Assembly (NCBI GenBank): GCA_025450155.1
Contig: JANWIB010000014.1
Span: 1-16,360, forward strand
From: Sphingobacteriaceae bacterium
Lineage (GTDB): Bacteria > Bacteroidota > Bacteroidia > Sphingobacteriales > Sphingobacteriaceae
DNA length: 16,360 bases
Reading direction: 5' to 3'
Below, piece by piece: positions 7,006 to 13,223 of this stretch (positions are counted from its first letter, which is position 1; every line of letters starts with the position of its first letter). A program made the position numbers and the translations under genes. The notes below the pieces were generated by a model, which saw nothing but the letters and a program-made list of their open reading frames with translations, searched no databases and was not told the DNA's origin.

Positions 7006-7920
7006 ATGATCAAAATTGAACGAATAGCGGCACTAACAGGACATCAGAATCCCATTTATACGATAGAGAACTCGAATAAACCGGGCATCTTCTTTTCAGC
7101 CGGAAATGATAAAGGGGTTGTGGAATGGAGTTTAGACACCCTCTTGCCAAATGTATTGCTTCCGGTTAAATCTTCGGTATATGCGCTCCAGTTAATATCA
7201 GATCAATCCTGGTTAGCTATTGGTGAACGAAGCGGGCTGTTAACCCTTTTCGACCTCGAAAAACAAAAAGTAATCCAAAATATTTCTCATCATACACTGC
7301 CCATATTCGACATTCGTTCTGTAGAACAAAAGAAAGAGGTCTTAGTAGCTTCAGAAGACGGTACCGTTTCCGTTTGGAGTTTTGAAAACTTTCAACTTCT
7401 TTATCAATTTAAAGTCTCTAACGAAACCGTACGATGTATTGCCATCAATCCTGAACAAACTTTAGTCGCGTTCGGATGTAAAGATAGCCTGATCAGAATT
7501 TACAAACTGGAAGATTATTCGCTGATTCACGAATTAAACCGGCACACCATGCCGGTCACCGCTCTTCAGTTCTCGCCGAATGGCAAAAACCTCTTATCTG
7601 GTGGACGAGATGCCCAATTGCATATTTGGGACGCTACAAACTTTACTCATTTAAAGGCTATAACGGCACATATGTATACGATTTATGACATCAAATTTCA
7701 TCCTTCCAAACCATATTTTGCCACTGCCAGCCGCGATAAAAGCATTAAAATCTGGCACGCGGAAACATTTAAACTTCATAAAATTATAAGCCGGGAAAAA
7801 GGATTAGATGCACACATACTTTCTGTCAATAAACTTTTATGGGAATCACATACCGAACAGTTAATTTCCGCAAGCGACGATAAGCTAATGATGATTTGGG
7901 ATATTCAAGTGAAAGAGTAA
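7006..7920 (+). CDS. WD40-repeat protein, complete seven-bladed propeller
   Basis: The protein has 304 residues from the ATG at 7006; in-frame codons further upstream run into the hisIE coding end and are not credible. It consists almost wholly of seven WD40 repeats of about 42 residues (blade boundaries near 3, 46, 88, 130, 172, 214 and 256), several ending in recognisable W-D/S/H or Y-K signatures such as LHIWDA, IKIWHA and MMIWDI. One full propeller with no signal peptide and no enzyme domain suggests a cytoplasmic scaffold or docking protein. The partner is unknown. It follows hisIE by 70 bases on the same strand and may be read through from the his operon. It converges on the minus-strand gene ending at 7934, with only 13 bases and no obvious terminator between them. 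Confidence 0.88.
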   Translation: MIKIERIAALTGHQNPIYTIENSNKPGIFFSAGNDKGVVEWSLDTLLPNVLLPVKSSVYALQLISDQSWLAIGERSGLLTLFDLEKQKVIQNISHHTLPIFDIRSVEQKKEVLVASEDGTVSVWSFENFQLLYQFKVSNETVRCIAINPEQTLVAFGCKDSLIRIYKLEDYSLIHELNRHTMPVTALQFSPNGKNLLSGGRDAQLHIWDATNFTHLKAITAHMYTIYDIKFHPSKPYFATASRDKSIKIWHAETFKLHKIISREKGLDAHILSVNKLLWESHTEQLISASDDKLMMIWDIQVKE

Positions 7921-7933
7921 TTATAAATAAAAA

Positions 7934-8296
7934 TTAATCTGATATCTTCAATTCCACCCTTTTAATACGTTTCAACAGGTCTTCTCCAGATTCTTTTATT
8001 CGGTCTTCATAACTTGCAAATGACAAAGTGAGCATTCCCACTTGTTTTAAATAATACAATAGTATATGTCGTCCATCACCAACATCTATACCTGGGCCCA
8101 AAATAGTTACTACCTCTTTATATGTCATACCTTTTCGAACCTTTCTAACTTGACTTATTTCTACCACTTTTGGGGTAACTGTTGAATCTTGATTCAACTC
8201 TGTTGGCATAGTTAAACACTTCTTTTCTTCCGATCGGACTATAAAAGCGATTAAGCTTAGAAAAAAAATCAATCCAATAATTTTTACTTTTTGCAT
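7934..8296 (-). CDS. Small exported or membrane-anchored protein with SmpA/OmlA-like motif, function unknown
   Basis: This 120-residue protein starts with a basic and then hydrophobic stretch (residues 1-20) that reads as a signal peptide or membrane anchor. No lipobox cysteine is seen. The C-terminal half contains VRKGMTYKEVVTILGP (53-68), which resembles the helix-turn motif of SmpA/OmlA/BLIP-like domains (G-M-x-x-x-E-V-x-x-x-L-G-x-P), followed by predicted strands. I do not recognise a named family with confidence. I chose the ATG at 8296, preceded by AAGGGG three bases upstream as a plausible ribosome binding site; a TTG at 8317 would overlap the preceding gene. It lies 10 bases downstream of the NlpC/P60 gene on the same strand, so the two are probably cotranscribed. 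Confidence 0.7.
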   Translation of the reverse strand: MQKVKIIGLIFFLSLIAFIVRSEEKKCLTMPTELNQDSTVTPKVVEISQVRKVRKGMTYKEVVTILGPGIDVGDGRHILLYYLKQVGMLTLSFASYEDRIKESGEDLLKRIKRVELKISD

Positions 8297-8306
8297 ATTC
8301 CCCTTA

Positions 8307-9104
8307 TCAATTAACAAATCGCCTTATAATTCTCAATCGATGACTATAGCGCCCCAATTCCGCATTATAAATACCCTGATCATCTATCGCATCAATCCTT
8401 ACTTTTCCTGAAGCATGAATAATCTGTGACGGATTAATCATAATTCCTACATGAATGATCTTGCCCTCATCGTTATCAAAAAACGCAAGGTCTCCAGCCT
8501 GTGCTTCTGGAAGAAAGCTTACTAAAACCCCTTGCTCTGCCTGCTGCCAGGCATCACGAAATAGCTTAATCCCAAATTGTTTAAATACCATTTGTGTAAA
8601 ACCAGAACAGTCGATCCCAAATAGCGTACGCCCTCCCCATAAATAAGGCGCATTCAGGTAAAATTTAGCATGAGTAATCACTTCTAATGAAAACTGATTT
8701 ATTTCAGTTTTTTCCAATGATTCCGAATACTGATACATTTCACCACCCATGCTAAACACACCATCATTTAAAACAGGAATAGAACTCCCAGCTACAAGAA
8801 ACAACGCTTGCCCATCCGGAAGTTTTTTCACCGTATGAACTATTTTCAAAGGAAGTACCTGCGCCGTTTCTTTTATAGATAGATACTCAGTTTCATTAAT
8901 AATAACGTATTGTTTACTATCTAGCCAACACTCATATGCATCAAATTCTGTTTTAATTTTCACCCACTTCTCTTGCTTTTCCAAAATCTCAAACAGATCA
9001 CCAAACAACAATTGCGAAACCATTTCGCTTTTATCTGATGGCGCTGCCCGCAAAGGCACAACCGATAAATTACAAACACCGTACACTAGCTTATTTATTT
9101 CCAT
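8307..9104 (-). CDS. NlpC/P60-family cysteine peptidase with N-terminal SH3-like region
   Basis: Enzymes of this type cut gamma-D-glutamyl bonds in peptidoglycan stem peptides or their released fragments. The protein has 265 residues from the ATG at 9104. Residues about 8-70 look like a bacterial SH3-type domain (YGVCNLSVVPLRAAPSDKSE, then QLLFGD). Residues about 140-262 form the NlpC/P60 domain, with the nucleophile C166 in GIDCSGFT after YLWGG, the catalytic H218 in IIHVG, and H230 in IIHASG. This architecture resembles the YkfC / dipeptidyl-peptidase VI group, which recycles muropeptides. No signal peptide is seen from this start; a longer frame from a TTG at 9155 would add 17 unconvincing residues. 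The small exported-protein gene follows after 10 bases. Confidence 0.92.
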   Translation of the reverse strand: MEINKLVYGVCNLSVVPLRAAPSDKSEMVSQLLFGDLFEILEKQEKWVKIKTEFDAYECWLDSKQYVIINETEYLSIKETAQVLPLKIVHTVKKLPDGQALFLVAGSSIPVLNDGVFSMGGEMYQYSESLEKTEINQFSLEVITHAKFYLNAPYLWGGRTLFGIDCSGFTQMVFKQFGIKLFRDAWQQAEQGVLVSFLPEAQAGDLAFFDNDEGKIIHVGIMINPSQIIHASGKVRIDAIDDQGIYNAELGRYSHRLRIIRRFVN

Positions 9105-9185
9105 TGTCCTGCAAAAGAAAAGAAAAATCCTAAAACCTTTTATTAAATTTACCAAACTTCCTTTTTAATTAAGCGTTGCATTAGC

Positions 9186-9674
9186 ATGAAAATACCATCT
9201 CAAATCCATAAAATTCTCGTTGCCATCGAAGACAGTGCTTACTCAGAAATAGCCGCCGATTATGGTTTTGCACTCGCCCGTCAGTTAGGCGCAGAAATAG
9301 GTTTGCTTCATGCAAATGAAGTACCAATAAATACGCCTTCTTATACCGTAGATCCTATGTTTGGCGAACCACCGTTGGTAATGCCAGAAATGATTAAAAT
9401 CCAGGAAGAAGCAAGTAAAAGCCTGCTCGATCGTATTACCAACGTTTACGGGCAAGATTGCACCGTAAGCAAATTCTTAAAAATGGGGAACCCGATTGAC
9501 GAAATACTGTTAACTGCTAACGAGTGGGATGCTGATCTGATCATTCTGGGAACCCATGGCCGCACTGGTTTGGATCATTTTATTGCAGGCAGCGTAGCCG
9601 AAAAAGTGGTTAGAAAATCAAAATGCCCTGTATTGATCATTCCCAACCCAGGCAAAGAAAAGAAATCGGAATAA
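9186..9674 (+). CDS. Universal stress protein, single UspA domain
   Basis: This 162-residue cytoplasmic protein is a single UspA domain. Seen directly: the first strand HKILVAIEDSAYSEIAADY (8-26) with the Asp of the nucleotide-binding fold, and the ATP-binding signature G-2x-G-9x-G-S at G122, G125, G135 and S136 within LGTHGRTGLDH...AGS, followed by AEKVVRKSKCPVLIIP. The complete signature suggests an ATP-binding member; such proteins usually dimerise and are induced by starvation or low oxygen. The gene stands alone between a divergent NlpC/P60 gene (81-base shared spacer, where I saw no convincing promoter) and a terminator placed directly after its stop. Confidence 0.93.
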   Translation: MKIPSQIHKILVAIEDSAYSEIAADYGFALARQLGAEIGLLHANEVPINTPSYTVDPMFGEPPLVMPEMIKIQEEASKSLLDRITNVYGQDCTVSKFLKMGNPIDEILLTANEWDADLIILGTHGRTGLDHFIAGSVAEKVVRKSKCPVLIIPNPGKEKKSE

Positions 9675-9675
9675 T

Positions 9676-9701
9676 AAAAAAAGCGGCTTTTTTGAAGCCG
9701 C
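9676..9701 (-). terminator. Rho-independent terminator of the ferredoxin gene (partly bidirectional)
   Basis: GCGGCTT (9683-9689) pairs exactly with AAGCCGC (9695-9701) around a 5-base loop. Read on the minus strand the stem is followed by seven T residues (9682-9676), the classic intrinsic form, so it ends transcription of the ferredoxin gene. On the plus strand it lies 8 bases after the universal stress gene but is followed by CCTTAATTATT rather than a T-run, so it would work less well in that direction. Confidence 0.88.
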
Positions 9702-9744
9702 CTTAATTATTAATTATTTAATATTAAAAGTTAATTCAAATCCT

Positions 9745-10095
9745 TTATGCTTCCTGGTGCAACCAGGCTTTTTTGGCAAGCAATTCCTCTTCTGTTTCCC
9801 TAACATCTTCATCGTCTACACAACAATCAACAGGACAAACAGCAGCACATTGCGGTTCATCATGAAATCCCTTACATTCTGTACACTTATCAGAAACGAT
9901 ATAATAAAACTCATCCGAAACAGGCGATTGTGCCTCCCCGGCATCGAAGGTCCTATCCCCAAAATCAATCATACCGTGTAAATTTGTACCATCAGAAAAA
10001 CGCCAAGCCACCCCCGCATCGTAGATTGCATTATTAGGACACTCTGGTTCACAAGCCCCACAATTTATACACTCATCCGTTATTTTAATTGCCAT
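9745..10095 (-). CDS. 2[4Fe-4S] ferredoxin, Alvin type, with long insert
   Basis: This is a low-potential electron carrier of 116 residues. The N-terminus MAIKITDECINC closely resembles Allochromatium vinosum ferredoxin. Cluster motif 1 is C9-x2-C12-x2-C15-x3-C19-P. Motif 2 is C71-x2-C74-x8-C83-x3-C87-P, with the x8 spacing that marks the Alvin group; C91 and C92 follow. The two motifs are separated by 51 residues instead of about 18, because of an insert of about 33 residues (roughly 28-62). From memory, Flavobacterium and Pedobacter homologues share this insert, so it is probably a phylum feature. The C-terminal helix is acidic. The gene is divergent from a LuxC-like acyl-CoA reductase and shares a 102-base control region with it, which suggests joint regulation. 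Confidence 0.93.
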   Translation of the reverse strand: MAIKITDECINCGACEPECPNNAIYDAGVAWRFSDGTNLHGMIDFGDRTFDAGEAQSPVSDEFYYIVSDKCTECKGFHDEPQCAAVCPVDCCVDDEDVRETEEELLAKKAWLHQEA

Positions 10096-10123
10096 ACTTA
10101 TCCAATAATCTTATTCGAAAACT

Positions 10124-10161
10124 TAAATTTGCAGTTTAAATACAAAAACTGCACAAATATA
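10124..10161. promoter_or_regulatory. Facing promoter boxes around an inverted repeat, ferredoxin / acyl-CoA reductase
   Basis: On the plus strand TAAATTTG (10124-10131) matches the Bacteroidota -7 box TAnnTTTG exactly; on the minus strand TATATTTG (10161-10154) does so too. Between them, overlapping the plus box by two bases, lies a perfect inverted repeat, TGCAGTTT (10130-10137) and AAACTGCA (10146-10153), with an 8-base spacer. The plus box would start a transcript just right of 10135 and the minus box one just left of 10150, so both start regions fall in the repeat. A clear TTG or TTTG -33 element at 19-21 bases is missing for both. The sequences are seen; the promoter and operator roles are inferred. 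Confidence 0.5.
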
Positions 10162-10197
10162 ACACTATTTGGACAGTATAGTTTGATAACTTCGATT

Positions 10198-11214
10198 TTG
10201 ACACTTGAACAACGAAAACACGCTTTTGAGGAATTGGGTAGCTATTTGTTATCATCCGATGAGCTTTTAAGGCAACTGATTAACACGGCCCAATACACGA
10301 ATGCCTGGTTTACTCCGGAGCAGACGAAAAAAGCCGTTACGGCAAATGGCAATATGCTTAATCGAAGCGATTTGGAGAAGTGGCTTCAAATTCCAAATCT
10401 CAAACCTCAAATCTCACATCTCAGAATCGGATTAGTTTTGGCTGGAAATATACCCCTCGTGGGTTTCCATGATGTACTTAGCGTACTTGCAACCGGACAT
10501 ATTGCATTAATTAAACTTTCCTCGCAAGATCAAAAACTTATTCCCCATGTGTTAAATAAACTCACTGAAATAGAGCCAGGATTTGCAGCACAATTGCAAT
10601 TTACTGAACGTTTAGAAGGTTTCGATGCTGTTATTGCTACTGGCAGCAACAATACTTCGCGTTATTTTGAGCATTATTTTGGTAAAGTTCCACACATTAT
10701 CAGAAAAAACCGAAATAGCATTGCTATCCTAACAGGAAAAGAAAGTAAGGAAGAGTTTCAGCTATTAGGACATGATATCTTTGATTACTTCGGCCTGGGA
10801 TGCAGGAACGTCTCCAAACTATACATACCGGAAGATTACAATTTTACTCCCCTTTTTGAAGCAATAGAATCTTATAAATCGGTAATAGATCATCATAAGT
10901 ACAGTAATAACTACGATTACAATAAATCTATTTACCTGGTTAATGGCGATAAACACTTAGACAATGGCTTCTTGCTTTTAAAAGAAGACGAACGGTTAGC
11001 TTCTCCCCTGGCAGTTTTATATTATGAAGAATATAAATCAATAGATGATCTTAACAATAAAATAGTTTCAATCGAAAATCAAGTACAATGTATAGTGAGT
11101 ACTGTTTCATTAAAAACAGCTATTCAGCAAGTGGATTTTGGACAAAGTCAAAAACCAAGACTTTGGGATTATGCAGATGGGATTAATACCTTTGAGTTTC
11201 TGTTAAGCCTATAA
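10198..11214 (+). CDS. LuxC-like acyl-CoA reductase
   Basis: The protein resembles the LuxC branch of the aldehyde-dehydrogenase superfamily, which reduces acyl thioesters to aldehydes with NADPH via an acyl-cysteine. Seen directly: LRIGLVLAGNIPLVGFHDVLSV (about 75-96), a strongly conserved region, and FGLGCRNVSKLYIP around C202, the predicted nucleophile. From the TTG at 10198 it has 338 residues, close to the Bacteroidota norm. No ATG is available, and an earlier TTG at 10129 overlaps the predicted -7 box and inverted repeat, so it would be upstream of or at the transcript start. TTG at 10183 is the other option. Residues 64-77 are encoded by a heptanucleotide array. No luxD, luxE or luxAB lies nearby, so a light-emission role is unlikely. 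The divergent ferredoxin is the obvious neighbour. Confidence 0.85.
   Translation: MTLEQRKHAFEELGSYLLSSDELLRQLINTAQYTNAWFTPEQTKKAVTANGNMLNRSDLEKWLQIPNLKPQISHLRIGLVLAGNIPLVGFHDVLSVLATGHIALIKLSSQDQKLIPHVLNKLTEIEPGFAAQLQFTERLEGFDAVIATGSNNTSRYFEHYFGKVPHIIRKNRNSIAILTGKESKEEFQLLGHDIFDYFGLGCRNVSKLYIPEDYNFTPLFEAIESYKSVIDHHKYSNNYDYNKSIYLVNGDKHLDNGFLLLKEDERLASPLAVLYYEEYKSIDDLNNKIVSIENQVQCIVSTVSLKTAIQQVDFGQSQKPRLWDYADGINTFEFLLSL
10387..10428 (+). repeat. Six-unit heptanucleotide array inside the acyl-CoA reductase gene
   Basis: Six 7-mers lie head to tail: CAAATTC, CAAATCT, CAAACCT, CAAATCT, CACATCT and CAGAATC. The array starts on a codon boundary, and 42 bases equal 14 codons, so the reading frame is kept. 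Because three units make 21 bases, the encoded peptide itself has a 7-residue period (QIPNLKP then QISHLRI). It lies in the linker just before the conserved GLVLAGNIPL segment, where extra residues could be tolerated. Confidence 0.8.
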
Positions 11215-11221
11215 TTTAGTT

Positions 11222-12157
11222 ATGATGAAAAATCTCAGTTTATATTTCATTTATTCTTTCATTATTCTTTGTACAGGTAAAACCATTGCACAAACCAATT
11301 CAGTGATTAATTTAACAGGACACTGGACATGGTCCGATAAAACTTCCAGCTTGGAATTAAATTTATATCAAAATGGAAATGATATTACAGGAACGTATTG
11401 TGCAATTGCACAAAGTGGTAATCGGATAGATTGTTCAGATGATGAACCAAGTAAATGCCTGATATCGGGCAAACTAATTAACAATAGCGCTAAACTAGCT
11501 TTTGCCAGTTGTTATTCAAATAGGATTGATTCAGCAACTCTTACTTACAATCCCCGCAATAAAAGGTTAAAATGGGAATTTACACAAACCGACCCTGGCA
11601 TGAATATCCCTGTTCCAACGGAGGCGATATTAACTAAAGAAAATTCTGATGTTGCTCCTATGCCTGATTTATTGAGAACAGCTCAAAATATAATTGAAAC
11701 TATTCATAAAAAAGATTTTTCAGCATTAACCACATACTTTCACCCAATAAATGGGGTAAGATTTTCCCCTTATGCTTATGTTGACACCACATCAGATCAG
11801 ATACTAAAATCTATAGAATTTTCAAAAGCATTCCAAAAAGGCAATAAAATTACTTGGGGAGCTTACGAAGGGAACGCCGATCCTATTGATCTGGATATCA
11901 AAACATATTTTAACAAATTCATATATGATGCAGACTTTGCACATGCTACCGCGAAGAGTATCAACATGGAGATAGGAACTAGTACTACTGTAAATAATAT
12001 TAGAGACATTTATCCGGATAGCGATTTTATAGAATATTATTCTGAAAAAACTGATACCAATAATGAAATAGTAAAATGGCGAAGCTTACGCTTAATATTT
12101 AAAAATTATAAAAATCAATACAACCTTACAGGAATTGTTCATGATGGGGTACACTAA
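11222..12157 (+). CDS. Secreted two-part protein of unknown function
   Basis: The protein has 311 residues, with a signal peptide likely cut near TIA-Q (residues 23/24); tandem ATGs at 11222 and 11225 leave the start open by one residue. The first part (about 28-138) opens with LTGHWTWSD and reads as a small beta-rich, lipocalin-like domain with four cysteines (C60, C71, C79, C97), which could form disulfides outside the cytoplasm. The second part (about 148-311) begins with a helix and then HPINGVRFSPYAYVD (174-188), a motif I associate with an uncharacterised exported or lipoprotein domain. I cannot assign a function. It begins 7 bases after the acyl-CoA reductase and may be cotranscribed with it, though no functional link is evident. 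A weak 6-bp hairpin (12158-12176) follows. Confidence 0.75.
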   Translation: MMKNLSLYFIYSFIILCTGKTIAQTNSVINLTGHWTWSDKTSSLELNLYQNGNDITGTYCAIAQSGNRIDCSDDEPSKCLISGKLINNSAKLAFASCYSNRIDSATLTYNPRNKRLKWEFTQTDPGMNIPVPTEAILTKENSDVAPMPDLLRTAQNIIETIHKKDFSALTTYFHPINGVRFSPYAYVDTTSDQILKSIEFSKAFQKGNKITWGAYEGNADPIDLDIKTYFNKFIYDADFAHATAKSINMEIGTSTTVNNIRDIYPDSDFIEYYSEKTDTNNEIVKWRSLRLIFKNYKNQYNLTGIVHDGVH

Positions 12158-12181
12158 TGCTAAATAAAAATTAGCAAATCT

Positions 12182-12215
12182 ACCCCAATTAAAGGGAAAA
12201 TTCTAACTTTGGGGT
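12182..12215 (+). promoter_or_regulatory. Candidate promoter with inverted repeat before the 67-residue gene
   Basis: TAACTTTG at 12204-12211 fits TAnnTTTG exactly. Its TTTG falls in the right arm of an inverted repeat, ACCCCAA (12182-12188) and TTGGGGT (12209-12215). The next ATG is only 6 bases past the box, so the transcript would have a leader of about 2-3 bases. No clear -33 TTG is seen, and a chance match is possible in AT-rich DNA. Confidence 0.35.
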
Positions 12216-12217
12216 GC

Positions 12218-12421
12218 ATGTATATCATCAAGGTGAAAGGGGTGGCAAAAATTCCTGATTACGTACAACTACGTGATGAACAATTCACGCTCCTTGCCTA
12301 TTTCAGGGTAGATCGTCCTGAAAAATCGCTTGACAAGGTGGGCTTAGGAGACAAGACAGAAGACATTATGAACTTTATTAAAGATCTCCCCTTTGGAGAG
12401 ATTGTTAAATTAGATATTTAA
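12218..12421 (+). CDS. Small protein of 67 residues coupled to an FtsE-like ATPase, function unknown
   Basis: This short protein starts MYIIKVKGVAKIPDYVQ and ends FGEIVKLDI, with no signal peptide and no membrane segment. The predicted fold is mixed: strands at the N-terminus (VKGVAKI, FTLLAYFRV) and a helix (TEDIMNFIKDL). I chose the ATG at 12218; a TTG at 12209 is part of the predicted promoter box. It is very likely real, because its stop codon is followed after one base by the ATG of the ABC ATPase, the typical layout of a coupled pair. I do not recognise a named family. A role with the ATPase is inferred from adjacency only. Confidence 0.72.
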   Translation: MYIIKVKGVAKIPDYVQLRDEQFTLLAYFRVDRPEKSLDKVGLGDKTEDIMNFIKDLPFGEIVKLDI

Positions 12422-12422
12422 T

Positions 12423-13106
12423 ATGATTGGCAATTCAGTTATCACGCTACAAAACGTAGATATCTTTCAGCAAAAACAACTCGTTCTATCTCATGTAAAC
12501 TTACAAATCAATAAGGGCGAGTTTGTATTTCTTATTGGACAAACCGGTTCAGGAAAAAGCAGTTTATTAAAAATAATATATGGCGATATACACATTGTAT
12601 CTGGAGAAGGTCAGGCAGCAGGATTTAATCTGAAAACATTAACGGATAAAGATATTCCCTTCCTTCGCCGGAAATTAGGAATTGTTTTTCAGGATTTTCA
12701 ATTATTAACTGATAGAACCGTAGAGCAAAACCTTGAATTTGTAATGAAGGCCACAGGCTGGAAAGATAAAAACTTAATTGCAGAACGTGTTCGTGATGTC
12801 TTAGAAAAAGTAGGTCTTCGCTCCAAAATAAAAAAAATGCCCCATGAACTTTCCGGAGGCGAACAACAACGCGTAGTAATTGCCCGGGCCTTATTAAATA
12901 ATCCCGAAGTAATTTTGGCCGATGAACCAACAGGCAATCTCGATCCCGACACTTCTGAAGAGATTGTGCTACTATTAAAAGAAATCAGTAAATCCGGTAC
13001 TGCAGTATTAATGGCCACTCACGATTACCATATCATCCGTACTTTTCCATCGCGTATCATTAAATGCGAAAATGGCATAGTACGTGAGGATGTTAAAATT
13101 GTATAG
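12423..13106 (+). CDS. FtsE-type ABC transporter ATP-binding protein
   Basis: This single ABC ATPase domain has 227 residues. Seen directly: Walker A GQTGSGKSS (39-47), Q-loop VFQDFQLL (88-95), signature LSGGEQQR (143-150), Walker B VILADEPTGNLDP (163-175) and H-loop H200 in ATHDY. Length, the RRKLGIVFQDF segment and the PTGNLDP motif place it in the FtsE/LolD/MacB-type group, most like FtsE, the cytoplasmic partner of FtsX, which controls peptidoglycan hydrolases at division. No FtsX or other permease gene is adjacent, although in many bacteria ftsE and ftsX lie side by side; the permease must be encoded elsewhere. I therefore leave the gene symbol blank. It is coupled to the upstream 67-residue gene. 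Confidence 0.88.
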   Translation: MIGNSVITLQNVDIFQQKQLVLSHVNLQINKGEFVFLIGQTGSGKSSLLKIIYGDIHIVSGEGQAAGFNLKTLTDKDIPFLRRKLGIVFQDFQLLTDRTVEQNLEFVMKATGWKDKNLIAERVRDVLEKVGLRSKIKKMPHELSGGEQQRVVIARALLNNPEVILADEPTGNLDPDTSEEIVLLLKEISKSGTAVLMATHDYHIIRTFPSRIIKCENGIVREDVKIV

Positions 13107-13181
13107 CTTTTATTTAGAGTAATCACGCCAAAATGTTCAGTACAATGGCTTTCCACTGACAGCCTGACTGATTTCTCTTAT

Positions 13182-13196
13182 TGGCAAAAAATTTGC
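13182..13196 (+). promoter_or_regulatory. Candidate sigma-54 (-24/-12) promoter for grpE-dnaJ
   Basis: TGGCAA-N5-TTGC at 13182-13196 matches the sigma-54 consensus TGGCAC-N5-TTGC in all but one base. The invariant GG (13183-13184) and GC (13195-13196) are 12 bases apart, as required. Transcription would start near 13208, 16 bases before the grpE ATG. CTGAC repeats (13156-13160, 13164-13168) lie just upstream, and GGCAAA-N3-TTTGCC also makes the site a short palindrome. An imperfect TAnnTTTG-like box (13211-13218) is the competing interpretation. Confidence 0.5.
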
Positions 13197-13223
13197 CCAA
13201 TACCATTGTTATATTTTGGTACT

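Noticed and set aside
7921..7933. Possible terminator between the convergent WD40 and small exported-protein genes
   Set aside because: The 13-base gap is AT-rich and forms no stem.
9105..9185. TAAATTTA (9144-9151) as a promoter box for the universal stress gene or the NlpC/P60 gene
   Set aside because: It is self-complementary, ends in A instead of G, and has no -33 element at a fitting distance on either strand.
9757..9981. Plus-strand open frame of 74 codons opposite the ferredoxin
   Set aside because: The minus-strand ferredoxin with all eight cluster cysteines explains the sequence; the plus frame resembles nothing.
10129..10197. N-terminal extension of the acyl-CoA reductase from a TTG at 10129
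   Set aside because: The codon overlaps a predicted -7 box and the inverted repeat, and the extra residues do not resemble the family's N-terminus.
12158..12176. Hairpin TGCTAA-N7-TTAGCA after the secreted protein gene
   Set aside because: Only 6 bp and no T-run follows, so I did not call it a terminator.
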